This document shows positions 33,268 to 41,949 of a stretch of DNA of 58,989 nucleotides, in pieces. This stretch comes from an uncultured Lachnospiraceae bacterium (GTDB taxonomy: Bacteria > Bacillota > Clostridia > Lachnospirales > Lachnospiraceae): positions 1-58,989 of the forward strand of contig ONEJ01000039.1 of the NCBI GenBank assembly GCA_900316805.1. The letters run 5' to 3'. The first letter of the stretch is position 1, and every line of letters begins with the position of its first letter. The translations under genes were made by a program, and so were the position numbers. The notes under the pieces were generated by a model. That model did not search any database. It was not told the origin of the DNA and worked only from the letters and a program-made list of their open reading frames with translations.

Positions 33268-33402
33268 ATGGGTACGGCAATTGTACTGATCCTGCTTTTG
33301 ACGGCTTTGTTTTTTATCATACGGAGCATGATAAAGAATAAGAAGAAGGGCAAATCCCTTTCCTGCGGCGGTGACTGCAAGAACTGCCGGGGATGCCATT
33401 AA
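33268..33402 (+). CDS. FeoB-associated Cys-rich membrane protein (short)
   Basis: A 44-residue protein, starting at ATG 33268 with AAGGAG 8 bases upstream. It has one hydrophobic helix (TAIVLILLLTALFFIIRSM), a basic stretch (KNKKKGK), then a Cys-rich end, CGGDCKNCRGCH, with four cysteines. This matches the small FeoB-associated proteins encoded after feoB in Clostridia, thought to assist ferrous iron uptake. Here no feoA or feoB is within the window: a terminator follows, then an ABC exporter. It sits behind a consensus promoter with a DtxR-like operator, so it is likely expressed on metal limitation. Confidence 0.8.
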   Translation: MGTAIVLILLLTALFFIIRSMIKNKKKGKSLSCGGDCKNCRGCH

Positions 33403-33417
33403 TGTTCATACGAAAAG

Positions 33418-33444
33418 ACGGGCGGCCCATGCCGCCTGTTTTTG
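33418..33444 (+). terminator. Terminator after the Cys-rich protein gene
   Basis: ACGGGCGGC pairs with GCCGCCTGT (one wobble pair) around the loop CCAT, followed by TTTTTG. It makes the 44-residue gene a single-gene transcript. Confidence 0.8.
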
Positions 33445-33661
33445 TGGGAAACTTTTCTTAAAACAAAAGCTTTCCGGGAGAAAATCCGTTGAGGAGTTTC
33501 CGTTTAAACAATTGACAATGGGAATCAGATGATTTATTTTTATGCATAGTGACAAAGTTCATATACAAACGCAGGGATGAAAACGCAGCATTTGTGAAAC
33601 AATTCTATAGCAGAAGCTGCCATTGATATCTATGGCAAAAGAGAAACTACGGAAGGATATT

Positions 33662-35563
33662 ATGCGAAAATTACTGATTTATCTTAAGGACTATAAAAAG
33701 GAGTGTATCTTTGCCCCACTATTTAAGCTATTGGAGGCATCCTTTGAGCTCATTGTGCCTCTGGTAATGGCGGCAATCATTGATCAGGGAATTGCCGAAG
33801 CAGACAAAGGCTATATTTTGAAAATGGGTGGGATTTTGGTACTGCTGGCATTGATCGGGCTGACATGCTCCGTGACGGCCCAATTTTTTGCGGCTAAGGC
33901 AGCGGTGGGCTTTTCCACGAAATTAAGACACAGTCTCTTTTCCCATATTGAGACCCTGGGATTTTCAGAGATGGATACGGTAGGAACCTCCACCTTGATC
34001 ACAAGGATGACCTCCGATATCAATCAGGCCCAGTCCGGTGTCAATATGGCACTGCGCCTGTTTCTACGATCACCCTTTATCGTGGTGGGAGCTATGGTTA
34101 TGGCCTTTACGGTGAACGCGAAGGCGGCACTGATCTTTGTGGTAACGATTCCATTACTGTCGGTGGTGGTTCTGGTGCTGATGGCCTTAAGTGTTCCCCT
34201 GTACAAGAAGGTGCAGAGCGGGCTGGATGCGATTTTAGGCCACACCAGAGAAAACCTGGAGGGAGCAAGGATTATCCGTGCCTTTCATAAAGAGGAGACG
34301 GAAACAGAGCAGTTCCATGCCAGCAATGATTTTCTGACGAATATGCAGATGGTGGTAGGGCGGATTTCCACGTTGATGAATCCCCTGACCTATATCATTA
34401 TCAACTGTGCGACTCTCGCCATTATCTGGACGGGAGGCAGGCAGGTGTACTTTGGTGTTCTCACCCAGGGAGAAGTGGTGGCACTGGTAAACTATATGTC
34501 CCAGATTCTGGTGGAACTCATCAAGTTCGCGAACCTGACAGTATCTGTGAACAAGGGCATTGCCTGCGGCAACCGGGTGCAGGAGATTTTTGAGGTAAAA
34601 TCTTCCATGCCCCATGTTATTTCCGATGTGAAAACCTCTGCACCTCGCAGCATTTCGCGGGAATGTACCTGGGAGAGTCCGGATAGTTATACAGAAGAAT
34701 TACAAGCACTACAGAAGGGGGATAAGGGGAGTTTTTCTGAGAAAAAGGATACTTACGTGAAGTTTGACCATGTGTCCATGACCTATCAGGGCAGTTCCGA
34801 GGAAGCCCTGACGGATATCAGTTTTACGGTGAAAAAGGGACAGACCATCGGCATCATCGGAGGTACCGGCTCCGGAAAATCCTCGCTGGTCAACCTCATT
34901 CCGAGATTTTATGATGTTTCCTCCGGCTGTGTATCGGTGGATGGAAAAGATGTGCGGGATTATGATCTGACGGTTCTTCGCAATAAAATCGGTGTTGTCA
35001 TGCAGAAAGCTGTGCTTTTTCAGGGCAGCATTGCGGACAACCTCCGGTGGGGCAAAAACGATGCCACAGAGGAACAGCTGTGGCAGGCCTTGGAGGTAGC
35101 TCAGGCGAAGGATGTGGTGGAAAAGAAGGAGGGCGGCCTCGACTTTGTGGTTGAGCAGGGGGGTCGGAATCTCTCTGGTGGACAGAAGCAGCGTCTGACC
35201 ATTGCCAGGGCTGTGGTAAAGGATCCGGATATTCTGATCTTGGATGACAGTGCCTCTGCCCTGGATTTTGCTACAGACGCAAAACTTCGGGCTGCCCTTC
35301 GGGGACTGCAGGGAGAGAAAACCATCTTTATTGTATCTCAGCGTACCAGCTCCATTCAGTTTGCAGACCAGATTCTTGTGCTGGATGACGGACAACTGGC
35401 GGGCTGCGGTACCCATGAACAGCTGCTTAACAGTTGTGACATTTATCGCGAGATCTACGAGTCCCAGTTTAAGAAAGAGGATGTACAGGGGCATGCAGGT
35501 GATGATAGAAGCGAAGGGGAAAAGACCGGGAAGAAGAAAGAGCAGAAGGGAGGGCAGGCATAA
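33662..35563 (+). CDS. ABC exporter half-transporter, degenerate-site subunit
   Basis: A 633-residue membrane-ATPase fusion. ATG 33662, just after GGAAGGA, is preferred; ATG 33632 lacks a ribosome site. Six membrane helices (residues about 15-300) are followed by the ATPase with Walker A GGTGSGKSS near 407 and signature LSGGQKQR near 503. The catalytic Glu after Walker B is Asp (LILDDSAS) and the switch His is Gln (IVSQRTSS). These changes mark the degenerate-site subunit of a heterodimeric exporter. An insert of about 60 residues precedes the ATPase (Ser/Glu-rich). It shares TAATG with the next gene, which encodes the canonical partner. Substrate unknown; multidrug or peptide export is typical. 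Confidence 0.92.
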   Translation: MRKLLIYLKDYKKECIFAPLFKLLEASFELIVPLVMAAIIDQGIAEADKGYILKMGGILVLLALIGLTCSVTAQFFAAKAAVGFSTKLRHSLFSHIETLGFSEMDTVGTSTLITRMTSDINQAQSGVNMALRLFLRSPFIVVGAMVMAFTVNAKAALIFVVTIPLLSVVVLVLMALSVPLYKKVQSGLDAILGHTRENLEGARIIRAFHKEETETEQFHASNDFLTNMQMVVGRISTLMNPLTYIIINCATLAIIWTGGRQVYFGVLTQGEVVALVNYMSQILVELIKFANLTVSVNKGIACGNRVQEIFEVKSSMPHVISDVKTSAPRSISRECTWESPDSYTEELQALQKGDKGSFSEKKDTYVKFDHVSMTYQGSSEEALTDISFTVKKGQTIGIIGGTGSGKSSLVNLIPRFYDVSSGCVSVDGKDVRDYDLTVLRNKIGVVMQKAVLFQGSIADNLRWGKNDATEEQLWQALEVAQAKDVVEKKEGGLDFVVEQGGRNLSGGQKQRLTIARAVVKDPDILILDDSASALDFATDAKLRAALRGLQGEKTIFIVSQRTSSIQFADQILVLDDGQLAGCGTHEQLLNSCDIYREIYESQFKKEDVQGHAGDDRSEGEKTGKKKEQKGGQA

Positions 35564-37326
35564 TGGATAACAAAGATAAGAGAAGCGGACAGCTGAAAAC
35601 CCTTGGCAAGGTTTTCCGTTACATGAAACATTATATTGTTCTACTCATTCTTGCTATTCTGCTGGCCACCGTCAGTGTAGCACTGACTCTGTATTTCCCA
35701 ATCCTCACAGGAGGGGCCATCGATCTGATCTTAGCGAAGGGACAAGTGGATTTTGCCGGAATTCTTGTGCTGGTAAAGAGAGGCATTCTTGTGATTCTTG
35801 TGACGGCGGCGGCTCAGTGGCTGATGAACATGTGTAACAACCGCATGACATACAAGATCGTGCGGGATATCCGAAGAGATGCTTTTGACAAGATCGAGCA
35901 TCTGCCCTTAAGCTATATCGACAGCCACTCCCACGGAGATCTGGTGAGCCGGATCATTGCGGATGTGGATACCTTTGCCGATGGACTGCTGATGGGATTC
36001 ACCCAGCTGTTTACCGGAGGTGCCACCATTGTTGGAACGCTGTTGTTCATGCTCTCCATCAATGTGAAAATTACCATTGTGGTGGTAGTTCTGACTCCAA
36101 TCTCTCTCTTTGTGGCCAGCTTCATCGCAAAGCGTACCTATTCCATGTTCCGGCTGCAGTCAAAAACCAGAGGTGAGCAGACGGCTTTGATCGAGGAGAT
36201 GGTAGGAAACCAGAAGGTGGTGCAGGCCTTTAATCATGAGGATGAAGCGCTGGAGCAGTTTGATGAGATTAACGAAAGACTGCAGGACTGTTCCCTCAGG
36301 GCAACCTTCTTTTCCAGCCTTACCAATCCCTGCACCCGTTTTGTCAACAGTCTGGTGTATGCTTCGGTGGGCATTACCGGAGCCTTTGCGGTGATTTTGA
36401 CCGGCGGAGCTTTTTCCGTGGGAAATCTGTCCTGCTTCCTCACCTACGCCAACCAGTATACGAAACCTTTTAATGAAATTTCCGGCGTTATTACGGAGCT
36501 TCAGAATGCTCTGGCCTGTGCCTCCCGTATCTTTGAACTGATTGAGGAGCCGGCAGAGCAGCCGGATGCGGAGGACGCTTTTGTCCTTACAAAAGCCGAT
36601 GGACATGTGGATGTGGAGCATGTGTATTTTTCTTATACCAGAGAGCAGAAGCTGATCGAAGATTTTAATCTTCATGTGGAGCCGGGGCAGAGAGTTGCAA
36701 TCGTAGGTCCTACGGGCTGTGGCAAGACAACGCTGATCAATCTTCTGATGCGCTTTTATGATCCCAATTCCGGTGTCATTAAGGTCAGTGGTCACGATAT
36801 CATGGGCATGACCAGAGAGAGCCTTCGTTCCAACTATGGCATGGTCCTTCAGGAGACCTGGCTGAAAAAGGGTACCATCCGGGAGAATATCTGTATGGGC
36901 CGACCCGAAGCCACAGAGGAAGAGATGATCGCAGCGGCAAAGGCCTCCCACGCCCACAGCTTTATCAAGCGTCTGCCCCAGGGCTATGACACCGTCATTG
37001 GAGAGGATGGAGGAAGCCTTTCCCAGGGACAGAAGCAGCTTCTTTGTATTGCCAGGGTAATGCTTTGCCTGCCGCCGATGCTGATTTTGGACGAGGCAAC
37101 TTCTTCTATTGATACCCGAACGGAGAGCCGGATTCAGAAGGCATTTCTGACTATGATGGAGGGTCGGACCACCTTTATTGTGGCGCACCGGCTTTCTACG
37201 ATCCGCGAGGCAGATGTGATCCTTGTGATGAAAGACGGTAAGATTATTGAGCAGGGAAATCATGAGACACTTCTTGCGAAAAATGGATTTTATGCAAACT
37301 TGTATAACAGTCAGTTTGCATCCTAG
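35563..37326 (+). CDS. ABC exporter half-transporter, canonical-site subunit
   Basis: A 587-residue partner of the preceding protein. Six N-terminal helices (about 20-320) carry the usual coupling-loop sequences (IEHLPLSYIDSHSHGDL). The ATPase has Walker A GPTGCGKTT near residue 383, an intact Walker B plus catalytic Glu (LILDEATSSID) near 504, and an intact switch His (IVAHRLST) near 535. Its signature is altered (LSQGQKQL instead of LSGGQ). Together the pair forms one canonical and one degenerate ATP site, as in BmrCD or TM287/288. ATG overlaps the upstream stop by one base. Confidence 0.93.
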   Translation: MDNKDKRSGQLKTLGKVFRYMKHYIVLLILAILLATVSVALTLYFPILTGGAIDLILAKGQVDFAGILVLVKRGILVILVTAAAQWLMNMCNNRMTYKIVRDIRRDAFDKIEHLPLSYIDSHSHGDLVSRIIADVDTFADGLLMGFTQLFTGGATIVGTLLFMLSINVKITIVVVVLTPISLFVASFIAKRTYSMFRLQSKTRGEQTALIEEMVGNQKVVQAFNHEDEALEQFDEINERLQDCSLRATFFSSLTNPCTRFVNSLVYASVGITGAFAVILTGGAFSVGNLSCFLTYANQYTKPFNEISGVITELQNALACASRIFELIEEPAEQPDAEDAFVLTKADGHVDVEHVYFSYTREQKLIEDFNLHVEPGQRVAIVGPTGCGKTTLINLLMRFYDPNSGVIKVSGHDIMGMTRESLRSNYGMVLQETWLKKGTIRENICMGRPEATEEEMIAAAKASHAHSFIKRLPQGYDTVIGEDGGSLSQGQKQLLCIARVMLCLPPMLILDEATSSIDTRTESRIQKAFLTMMEGRTTFIVAHRLSTIREADVILVMKDGKIIEQGNHETLLAKNGFYANLYNSQFAS

Positions 37327-37448
37327 TGCAGTCCACTACGCCTACGTTTTTTGACATGCATGCTGGAAGTGAAATTTTGCGCTACTGGTCCAGAAATTTA
37401 CGAAACATTGTGCTAGATGGCAGGGGATGTTGTGCTTTGAATCAAGAG

Positions 37449-37489
37449 AATGGGCGGCAGAGATGAATTTTTCTCTATACGCCCATTTT
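37449..37489. terminator. Hairpin after the ABC exporter genes
   Basis: AATGGGCG (37449-37456) pairs with CGCCCATT (37480-37487), with an inner AGAGA/TCTCT stem, followed by a short T-run. It probably terminates the ABC operon. Confidence 0.55.
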
Positions 37490-37521
37490 CACATGGTTTA
37501 ATAGAAATTACATACATCTTC

Positions 37522-37557
37522 TGGGCGGAGAAGCAAAAAAATGATGTTTACCGCCCA
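37522..37557. terminator. Second GGGCGG hairpin, likely terminator of the minus-strand genes
   Basis: TGGGCGG (37522-37528) pairs with CCGCCCA (37551-37557). Its arms repeat those of the hairpin 35 bases upstream. On the minus strand it lies just beyond the L,D-transpeptidase stop, with a T-run inside the loop rather than after the stem, so the terminator role is tentative. Confidence 0.4.
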
Positions 37558-37582
37558 TGGGAAGTTTGGGTTATATATTATT

Positions 37583-39079
37583 TTACGTCTTATCCTCCTC
37601 AGGATTCACATAGGAGTAAGCGTTGGAAATCCGGGCATTTTCCGCGGTAAGTTTTACCGGCTCCCGGTAATAAGCGATGACCGGCGTGCCGGTCTCCACC
37701 GTCTCAAAGAGCTTTTCTGCAATGTCCTCCGGCACGTTGATACAGCCGTGGGAACCGTTGGTCTTGTAGATTTCTTCCCCGAACTTTCCATGGCGCCAGC
37801 TGGCGTCGTGAATGCCCACATTGTAGGCAAAGGGCATGAAATATTTCACGTCGGAAGCATAATTTTCACCGATCAGGGTAGCATTTCGTTCCTTGTAGAC
37901 GATTTTATAGACGCCGTCGGGGGAACCATTGCCGCGGTTGATATTGCCGGACACGATATCTGTATCTGTCACAAGCTTACCATCCTTGTAATACCACAGA
38001 TGCTGATTCGTGTAATCCAGTTCTATGTAGGTATCGCCGATATCGTCTAGGCCGCTTTGTGCGGCCCGCTGTTCGTAGATGGGTTCACGTTCTACCGGAA
38101 CACCGCCCGTTAGGTCCGCAAGGAGCTGTTCTTTTTCTTTGGTTTTGTTGATGACCCAGCCGTAGTCGCCACCGCCGATTTTTACCGTGTCTTTCTTGGA
38201 GGTCTTGAATTTGCGCACATCTCCGTAGGTGTTGTAGGTGCTGGCAAGATGCTGGACATACTGGGTGATTTTGGCATCGTTCAAGGAAACACTGCCGTCC
38301 TCCCCGATATCCAGAAAGGCAAGAATCTGCTTTTTATCAACGTTTTCATCGGCTCCATCGATCTCATAGTGGACGGTGGATGCAGTGAATTTGTCAATCT
38401 GTTCTGCTACTTTAGTGATAGAGGGATCATCGGCGTAAATATTTGGTTTCTCATAGCAGCTGTCGGAGAGAGTGAGTCTGGTCTTCTGGTTTTCGATGGC
38501 TGCCTTGATCTCGGTCTTCATAATGTCCGGGATGGGCTGGTTTCCTTCGGATTCCTTTACGACCTTGTAGTCATCCCTGGTAATGTCCAGGTGGGCGTCC
38601 ACCGGGGCATTTATGTATTCCTCGTCGAAAAGAGGCAGGGTGTCCAGAAGTTCCTCCAGAGCCTGCTCATCGTAGGTGAAGGAGCGGGCCAGTTCGAGAT
38701 TATGGGATTTAAGAAGGGCAGCAGGCCAGGCAAAGGCCTTTTGCTTCTTAAGGAGGGCTGCTTCCTCTCCCAGTGCATCGTATTCATAGCCAAAATCACT
38801 TCCCTTCAGAGAAAATTGGGATTCCTTCCGGTCAGTGATGGTCAGGAGGTATTCCTTTGCATTTGTAATATTTTTCTTCTCTACATAGGCAGCGGTTTTG
38901 TTGCCGCAGGGGATGCCGCCCACGGTGGTCTTGGGGAAAAAGTGGCTGGTGTAGAAAAAGCCTACACCAAGATAAATTCCCCATAAGACGATACCGCTGA
39001 CAATGGCCGCCGGCCAGACGGACTTTTTCTTTTGATTTTTTCTGTATTTTTGTTTTGGGCTTGTAGATTGTGATGTCAT
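37583..39079 (-). CDS. L,D-transpeptidase (YkuD) with PG-binding-4 region
   Basis: A 498-residue membrane-anchored enzyme that makes 3-3 or related cross-links in peptidoglycan or attaches proteins to it. A basic cytoplasmic tail (KQKYRKNQKKK) and one helix (AAIVSGIVLWGIYLGVGFFY) are followed by an extracellular region (about 50-330) of the PG-binding-4 type. The C-terminal YkuD domain starts near residue 345 (YIELDYTNQHLWYY). Its active site is HGCINVP with catalytic Cys446, preceded by the conserved His in VGIHDASWR. The catalytic His-Cys spacing is normal. It lies 34 bases after the phosphofructokinase gene on the same strand. Confidence 0.93.
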   Translation of the reverse strand: MTSQSTSPKQKYRKNQKKKSVWPAAIVSGIVLWGIYLGVGFFYTSHFFPKTTVGGIPCGNKTAAYVEKKNITNAKEYLLTITDRKESQFSLKGSDFGYEYDALGEEAALLKKQKAFAWPAALLKSHNLELARSFTYDEQALEELLDTLPLFDEEYINAPVDAHLDITRDDYKVVKESEGNQPIPDIMKTEIKAAIENQKTRLTLSDSCYEKPNIYADDPSITKVAEQIDKFTASTVHYEIDGADENVDKKQILAFLDIGEDGSVSLNDAKITQYVQHLASTYNTYGDVRKFKTSKKDTVKIGGGDYGWVINKTKEKEQLLADLTGGVPVEREPIYEQRAAQSGLDDIGDTYIELDYTNQHLWYYKDGKLVTDTDIVSGNINRGNGSPDGVYKIVYKERNATLIGENYASDVKYFMPFAYNVGIHDASWRHGKFGEEIYKTNGSHGCINVPEDIAEKLFETVETGTPVIAYYREPVKLTAENARISNAYSYVNPEEDKT

Positions 39080-39113
39080 AAAAACTCCTTTTTCTTCTGC
39101 AGCCCATCCACAG

Positions 39114-40352
39114 TTATGGCTGAGGATTCAGGTGGGGCACCGGCATGTAGACCGGGATGCCGTTTTCAAATTCTACGGCAGCCTCTCCCTGAATCAGTGG
39201 ACGCAGATATTCCTCTAATTCCGGTTTGATATCGTTTCCGGCTTCATTGATCCATTCTCTTGGAATCAGCTTTGCCTCATTGGCAATGCCGCGGATTGGC
39301 GCGTGGCTGTAGGAAACCCTGTAAGGGTCATTGGATGTCCGCTCTAAGGTTACCATGGAGGCGGTCACATTTTCTTCCGCCAGAGAGACCGCTTTTTGTC
39401 CCTGGGTGAAGGATTCCTTAAGGTCGGTGGCAGATGTCAGGTGGGCTGCACAGCGCTGCAGCACGTTGATTTCCACGGAGCGGACCTTAACACCAATGTT
39501 TTCCTTTACCAGAAATTCCAGTGCCTTGCCGGCACCGGATAACTGCTGGTGGCCAAACTGGTCTGCCATGGCCTGGGAGGAAGTAATGTAATTTCCTTCC
39601 TTGTCACGGATTCCCTCGGAAACGGCTACGATAACATTGTTTAAGGTCTCCAGCTTCTTTCGAATATCCTCCAGAAACTGTTCCTGGTCGAAGGGGGTCT
39701 CCGGAAGGTAAATAAAATGTGGAGCTGTGTTGTATTCATTTCTGGCCAGGGCACTGGCTGCGGTAAGCCATCCTGCATCCCGTCCCATGATCTCAACGAT
39801 GGTAACGGACTTCACGGCATAGATAAAGGTATCGTGGGCAACCTCCAGCATGGTGCTGGCGATATATTTGGCCGCAGAGCCAAAGCCCGGGGTGTGATCC
39901 GTTGCGCACAGATCATTGTCGATGGTCTTTGGAATGCCGATGATGCGGATATCACTATTGATTTTTTCCGCATAATCGGATAACTTTAATACCGTATCCA
40001 TGGAATCATTTCCACCGATGTAGAAAAAGGCTTTGATCCCCAGCTTTTCGAACTGGTTAAAAATAAATACATAGGGAGAATCATCGTCCCGGTAGTTGGG
40101 CAGCTTGTAACGGCAGGAGCCCAGATACATGGCCGGTGTCAGACACAGGCGCTTCAGGCTCTCAGGTGATGCCATCGCAGTGGACAAATTCAGGTAGCGT
40201 TCATTTAAGATACCGAGGATTCCGTTGATGGAACCGTAGCAGGTATCATATTTTCCGGAGTTCATGACGCCGTGGATCACTCCGGCAAGGCTTGCGTTAA
40301 TGGCTGTGGTTGGGCCGCCTGACTGGGCGACCATACAGTTTGACTGACTCAT
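39114..40352 (-). CDS. pfp: PPi-dependent 6-phosphofructokinase
   Basis: Phosphorylates fructose 6-phosphate at C1, here probably with pyrophosphate. The 412-residue protein has the phosphofructokinase fold. GGNDS at residues 113-117 carries Asp where ATP-dependent enzymes have Gly, and PKTIDND (141-147) has Lys in the position of the Gly of ATP-type GTIDND. Both changes define the PPi-using group. MGRDAGWLTA near 190 is the family's substrate loop. Using PPi saves ATP in fermentative glycolysis and is common in Lachnospiraceae. AAGGAGAA precedes the ATG on the minus strand. It is divergent from the radical SAM gene. Confidence 0.92.
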   Translation of the reverse strand: MSQSNCMVAQSGGPTTAINASLAGVIHGVMNSGKYDTCYGSINGILGILNERYLNLSTAMASPESLKRLCLTPAMYLGSCRYKLPNYRDDDSPYVFIFNQFEKLGIKAFFYIGGNDSMDTVLKLSDYAEKINSDIRIIGIPKTIDNDLCATDHTPGFGSAAKYIASTMLEVAHDTFIYAVKSVTIVEIMGRDAGWLTAASALARNEYNTAPHFIYLPETPFDQEQFLEDIRKKLETLNNVIVAVSEGIRDKEGNYITSSQAMADQFGHQQLSGAGKALEFLVKENIGVKVRSVEINVLQRCAAHLTSATDLKESFTQGQKAVSLAEENVTASMVTLERTSNDPYRVSYSHAPIRGIANEAKLIPREWINEAGNDIKPELEEYLRPLIQGEAAVEFENGIPVYMPVPHLNPQP

Positions 40353-40439
40353 TTGATTCTCCTTATATCATTGTATGTTACTGATTGTTTTCAATAACCT
40401 CATTGTAGAGGTTTTCTCAAGGATTCGCAAGAGGCAGGC

Positions 40440-41405
40440 ATGAAAAATCGAAATTTGTATGAAAAGTGTAATCTTTGTCCAAGAGGATGCGGCGTGGACC
40501 GCCTTCATGGAAAAATGGGTGTCTGCGGCGTAAGCAGCACCCTTCGGATCGCCCGGGCGGCCCTTCACTTCTGGGAGGAACCCTGTATCAGCGGAACGAA
40601 GGGATCCGGAGCTGTGTTCTTCAGCGGCTGCTCCCTACACTGTATATTCTGCCAGAATGAACCCATTGCCCAGGGGGTGGCGGGGAAGGATATTCCCCCT
40701 CAGCGTCTGGCTGAGATTTTTCTGGAGCTTCAGGAAAAGGGAGCGAATAATATCAATCTGGTGACGCCAGGACAGTATGTGCCTCATATTGTGGAGGCGG
40801 TGGAGGAGGCAAGAAACCAGGGGCTTTGTCTGCCCATTGTATACAATACCGGTGGCTACGAATGTGTGGACACACTGAAGATGCTGGAGGGAATCGTGGA
40901 TGTGTACCTGCCGGATTTCAAATACATGGACGAGAAGCTGGCGGGGCAGTTTTCCCATGGGGCGGATTATCCCATGGCAGCGAAGGCGGCAGTGGCAGAG
41001 ATGGTGCGGCAGAAGCCCCAGTGTCTTTTCTATCCGGAGAATCCAGAAGGGAAGGGACAGCCCTGTGAATACAGCGAATATAAGGAAGGAACATTGATAG
41101 GGGAGGGCGTTATTGTCCGGCAGCTGCTGCTTCCGGGACATTCGAAGGATGCGAAGGCAGTGACAGGTTATCTGCATGAAACCTATGGGAATCGGATATA
41201 CTTAAGTATGATGAGTCAGTACACGCCGCTTTCCCATGGAAAGACCGGGGCGTTTCCTGAACTGCAGCGGAGGCTGACCCATAGGGAATATGAGCGTTTT
41301 GTGGACTACGCTATTGCGCTGGGGGTGGAGCGTGCCTTTGTTCAAGAAGGGAAAACAGCAGAGGAGAGCTTTATACCGGATTTTTCCAGTGGGGAAGGAG
41401 TATAA
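40440..41405 (+). CDS. PflX-like radical SAM protein (COG1313 type)
   Basis: A 321-residue protein resembling pyruvate formate-lyase activating enzymes. An N-terminal cysteine cluster (CNLCPRGCGVDRLHGKMGVC) comes before the radical SAM motif CSLHCIFC near residue 65, so it probably carries a second metal or Fe-S site. NLVTPGQYVPHI near 104 and LPDFKYMDEKLA near 160 are typical of the family, and the C-terminal part ends with VERAFVQEGKTAEES. Its target is not known: no pfl-like glycyl-radical gene lies nearby, so it may act on a distant protein. AAGAGG precedes ATG 40440. It is divergent from pfp. Confidence 0.83.
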   Translation: MKNRNLYEKCNLCPRGCGVDRLHGKMGVCGVSSTLRIARAALHFWEEPCISGTKGSGAVFFSGCSLHCIFCQNEPIAQGVAGKDIPPQRLAEIFLELQEKGANNINLVTPGQYVPHIVEAVEEARNQGLCLPIVYNTGGYECVDTLKMLEGIVDVYLPDFKYMDEKLAGQFSHGADYPMAAKAAVAEMVRQKPQCLFYPENPEGKGQPCEYSEYKEGTLIGEGVIVRQLLLPGHSKDAKAVTGYLHETYGNRIYLSMMSQYTPLSHGKTGAFPELQRRLTHREYERFVDYAIALGVERAFVQEGKTAEESFIPDFSSGEGV

Positions 41406-41439
41406 AGTTTCCAAATCCGTGTAGGAAGATATTTAGGAA

Positions 41440-41473
41440 AATTTTGTCAAAAACAGGTGGAATTTTGTCAAAA
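41440..41473 (+). repeat. Direct repeat AATTTTGTCAAAA upstream of an unknown gene
   Basis: The 13-base word AATTTTGTCAAAA occurs at 41440-41452 and 41461-41473, 21 bases apart (two helical turns). The second copy contains TTGTCA, a possible -35, with AT-rich CATAATATTAG following at 41484. Two sites on one face of the helix suggest a binding site for a regulator. Confidence 0.5.
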
Positions 41474-41533
41474 GGTGTAGTACCATAATATTAGTTAGAA
41501 AAATCGCGGGAGAACCGGACAGGGGGATCAGTT

Positions 41534-41824
41534 TTGAGGAAACAGCACAAGGGACAGATCATGATCGAGTGTCCCAATACCATTTTTTATCTGTATGTCA
41601 ACAATGAGAGAGAACTGTCGAAGGTAGAGACCTTTATGTCCAATATCAAGTCCATCAAACGGCTGGGGCTCCATGACATTTATACCTGGTGCAACCGGCA
41701 GGGAATCGTTTATGAGACGCAGTTTCATTATCACCCGGAGTTTTCCCTGTGGACGAATTTCAAGTCCTATCTCATGTATTCAAGACAGAAAATGAAATAT
41801 GGATTTTCCATTGGAAGTGTGTAG
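41534..41824 (+). CDS. Unknown 96-residue protein (TTG start)
   Basis: The start TTG 41534 follows AGGGGGA by 7 bases. The 96-residue product is basic and soluble, with many aromatic residues: CPNTIFYLYVNNERELSK near residue 13, FMSNIKSIKRLGLHDIYTWC in the middle and a C-terminal half rich in Tyr, Phe and His. No family is recognised. It lies alone between the radical SAM gene and the LD-carboxypeptidase gene, behind a tandem 13-base repeat that may be its operator. Codon use is like that of its neighbours. Confidence 0.55.
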   Translation: MRKQHKGQIMIECPNTIFYLYVNNERELSKVETFMSNIKSIKRLGLHDIYTWCNRQGIVYETQFHYHPEFSLWTNFKSYLMYSRQKMKYGFSIGSV

Positions 41825-41949
41825 ACCGCTGTGCATGGCATGGCGGTTTATTAAATTTCAGAAATATTTAAGGAAGTCTTTCTTGCGGAACACATCCGTT
41901 TGCTGTAGTATGAGAAAAAGCGTAAAGACTGACGAAAAGGAGAAGATAG

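Noticed and set aside
36160-37263. 367-codon minus-strand open frame opposite the second ABC subunit
   Set aside because: The plus strand encodes all ABC motifs in order. The minus frame is a by-product of codon bias, with improbable His and Cys content.
38249-38986. 245-codon plus-strand open frame opposite the L,D-transpeptidase
   Set aside because: The minus-strand protein has a complete, motif-verified YkuD domain. The plus frame has no ribosome site and no family resemblance.
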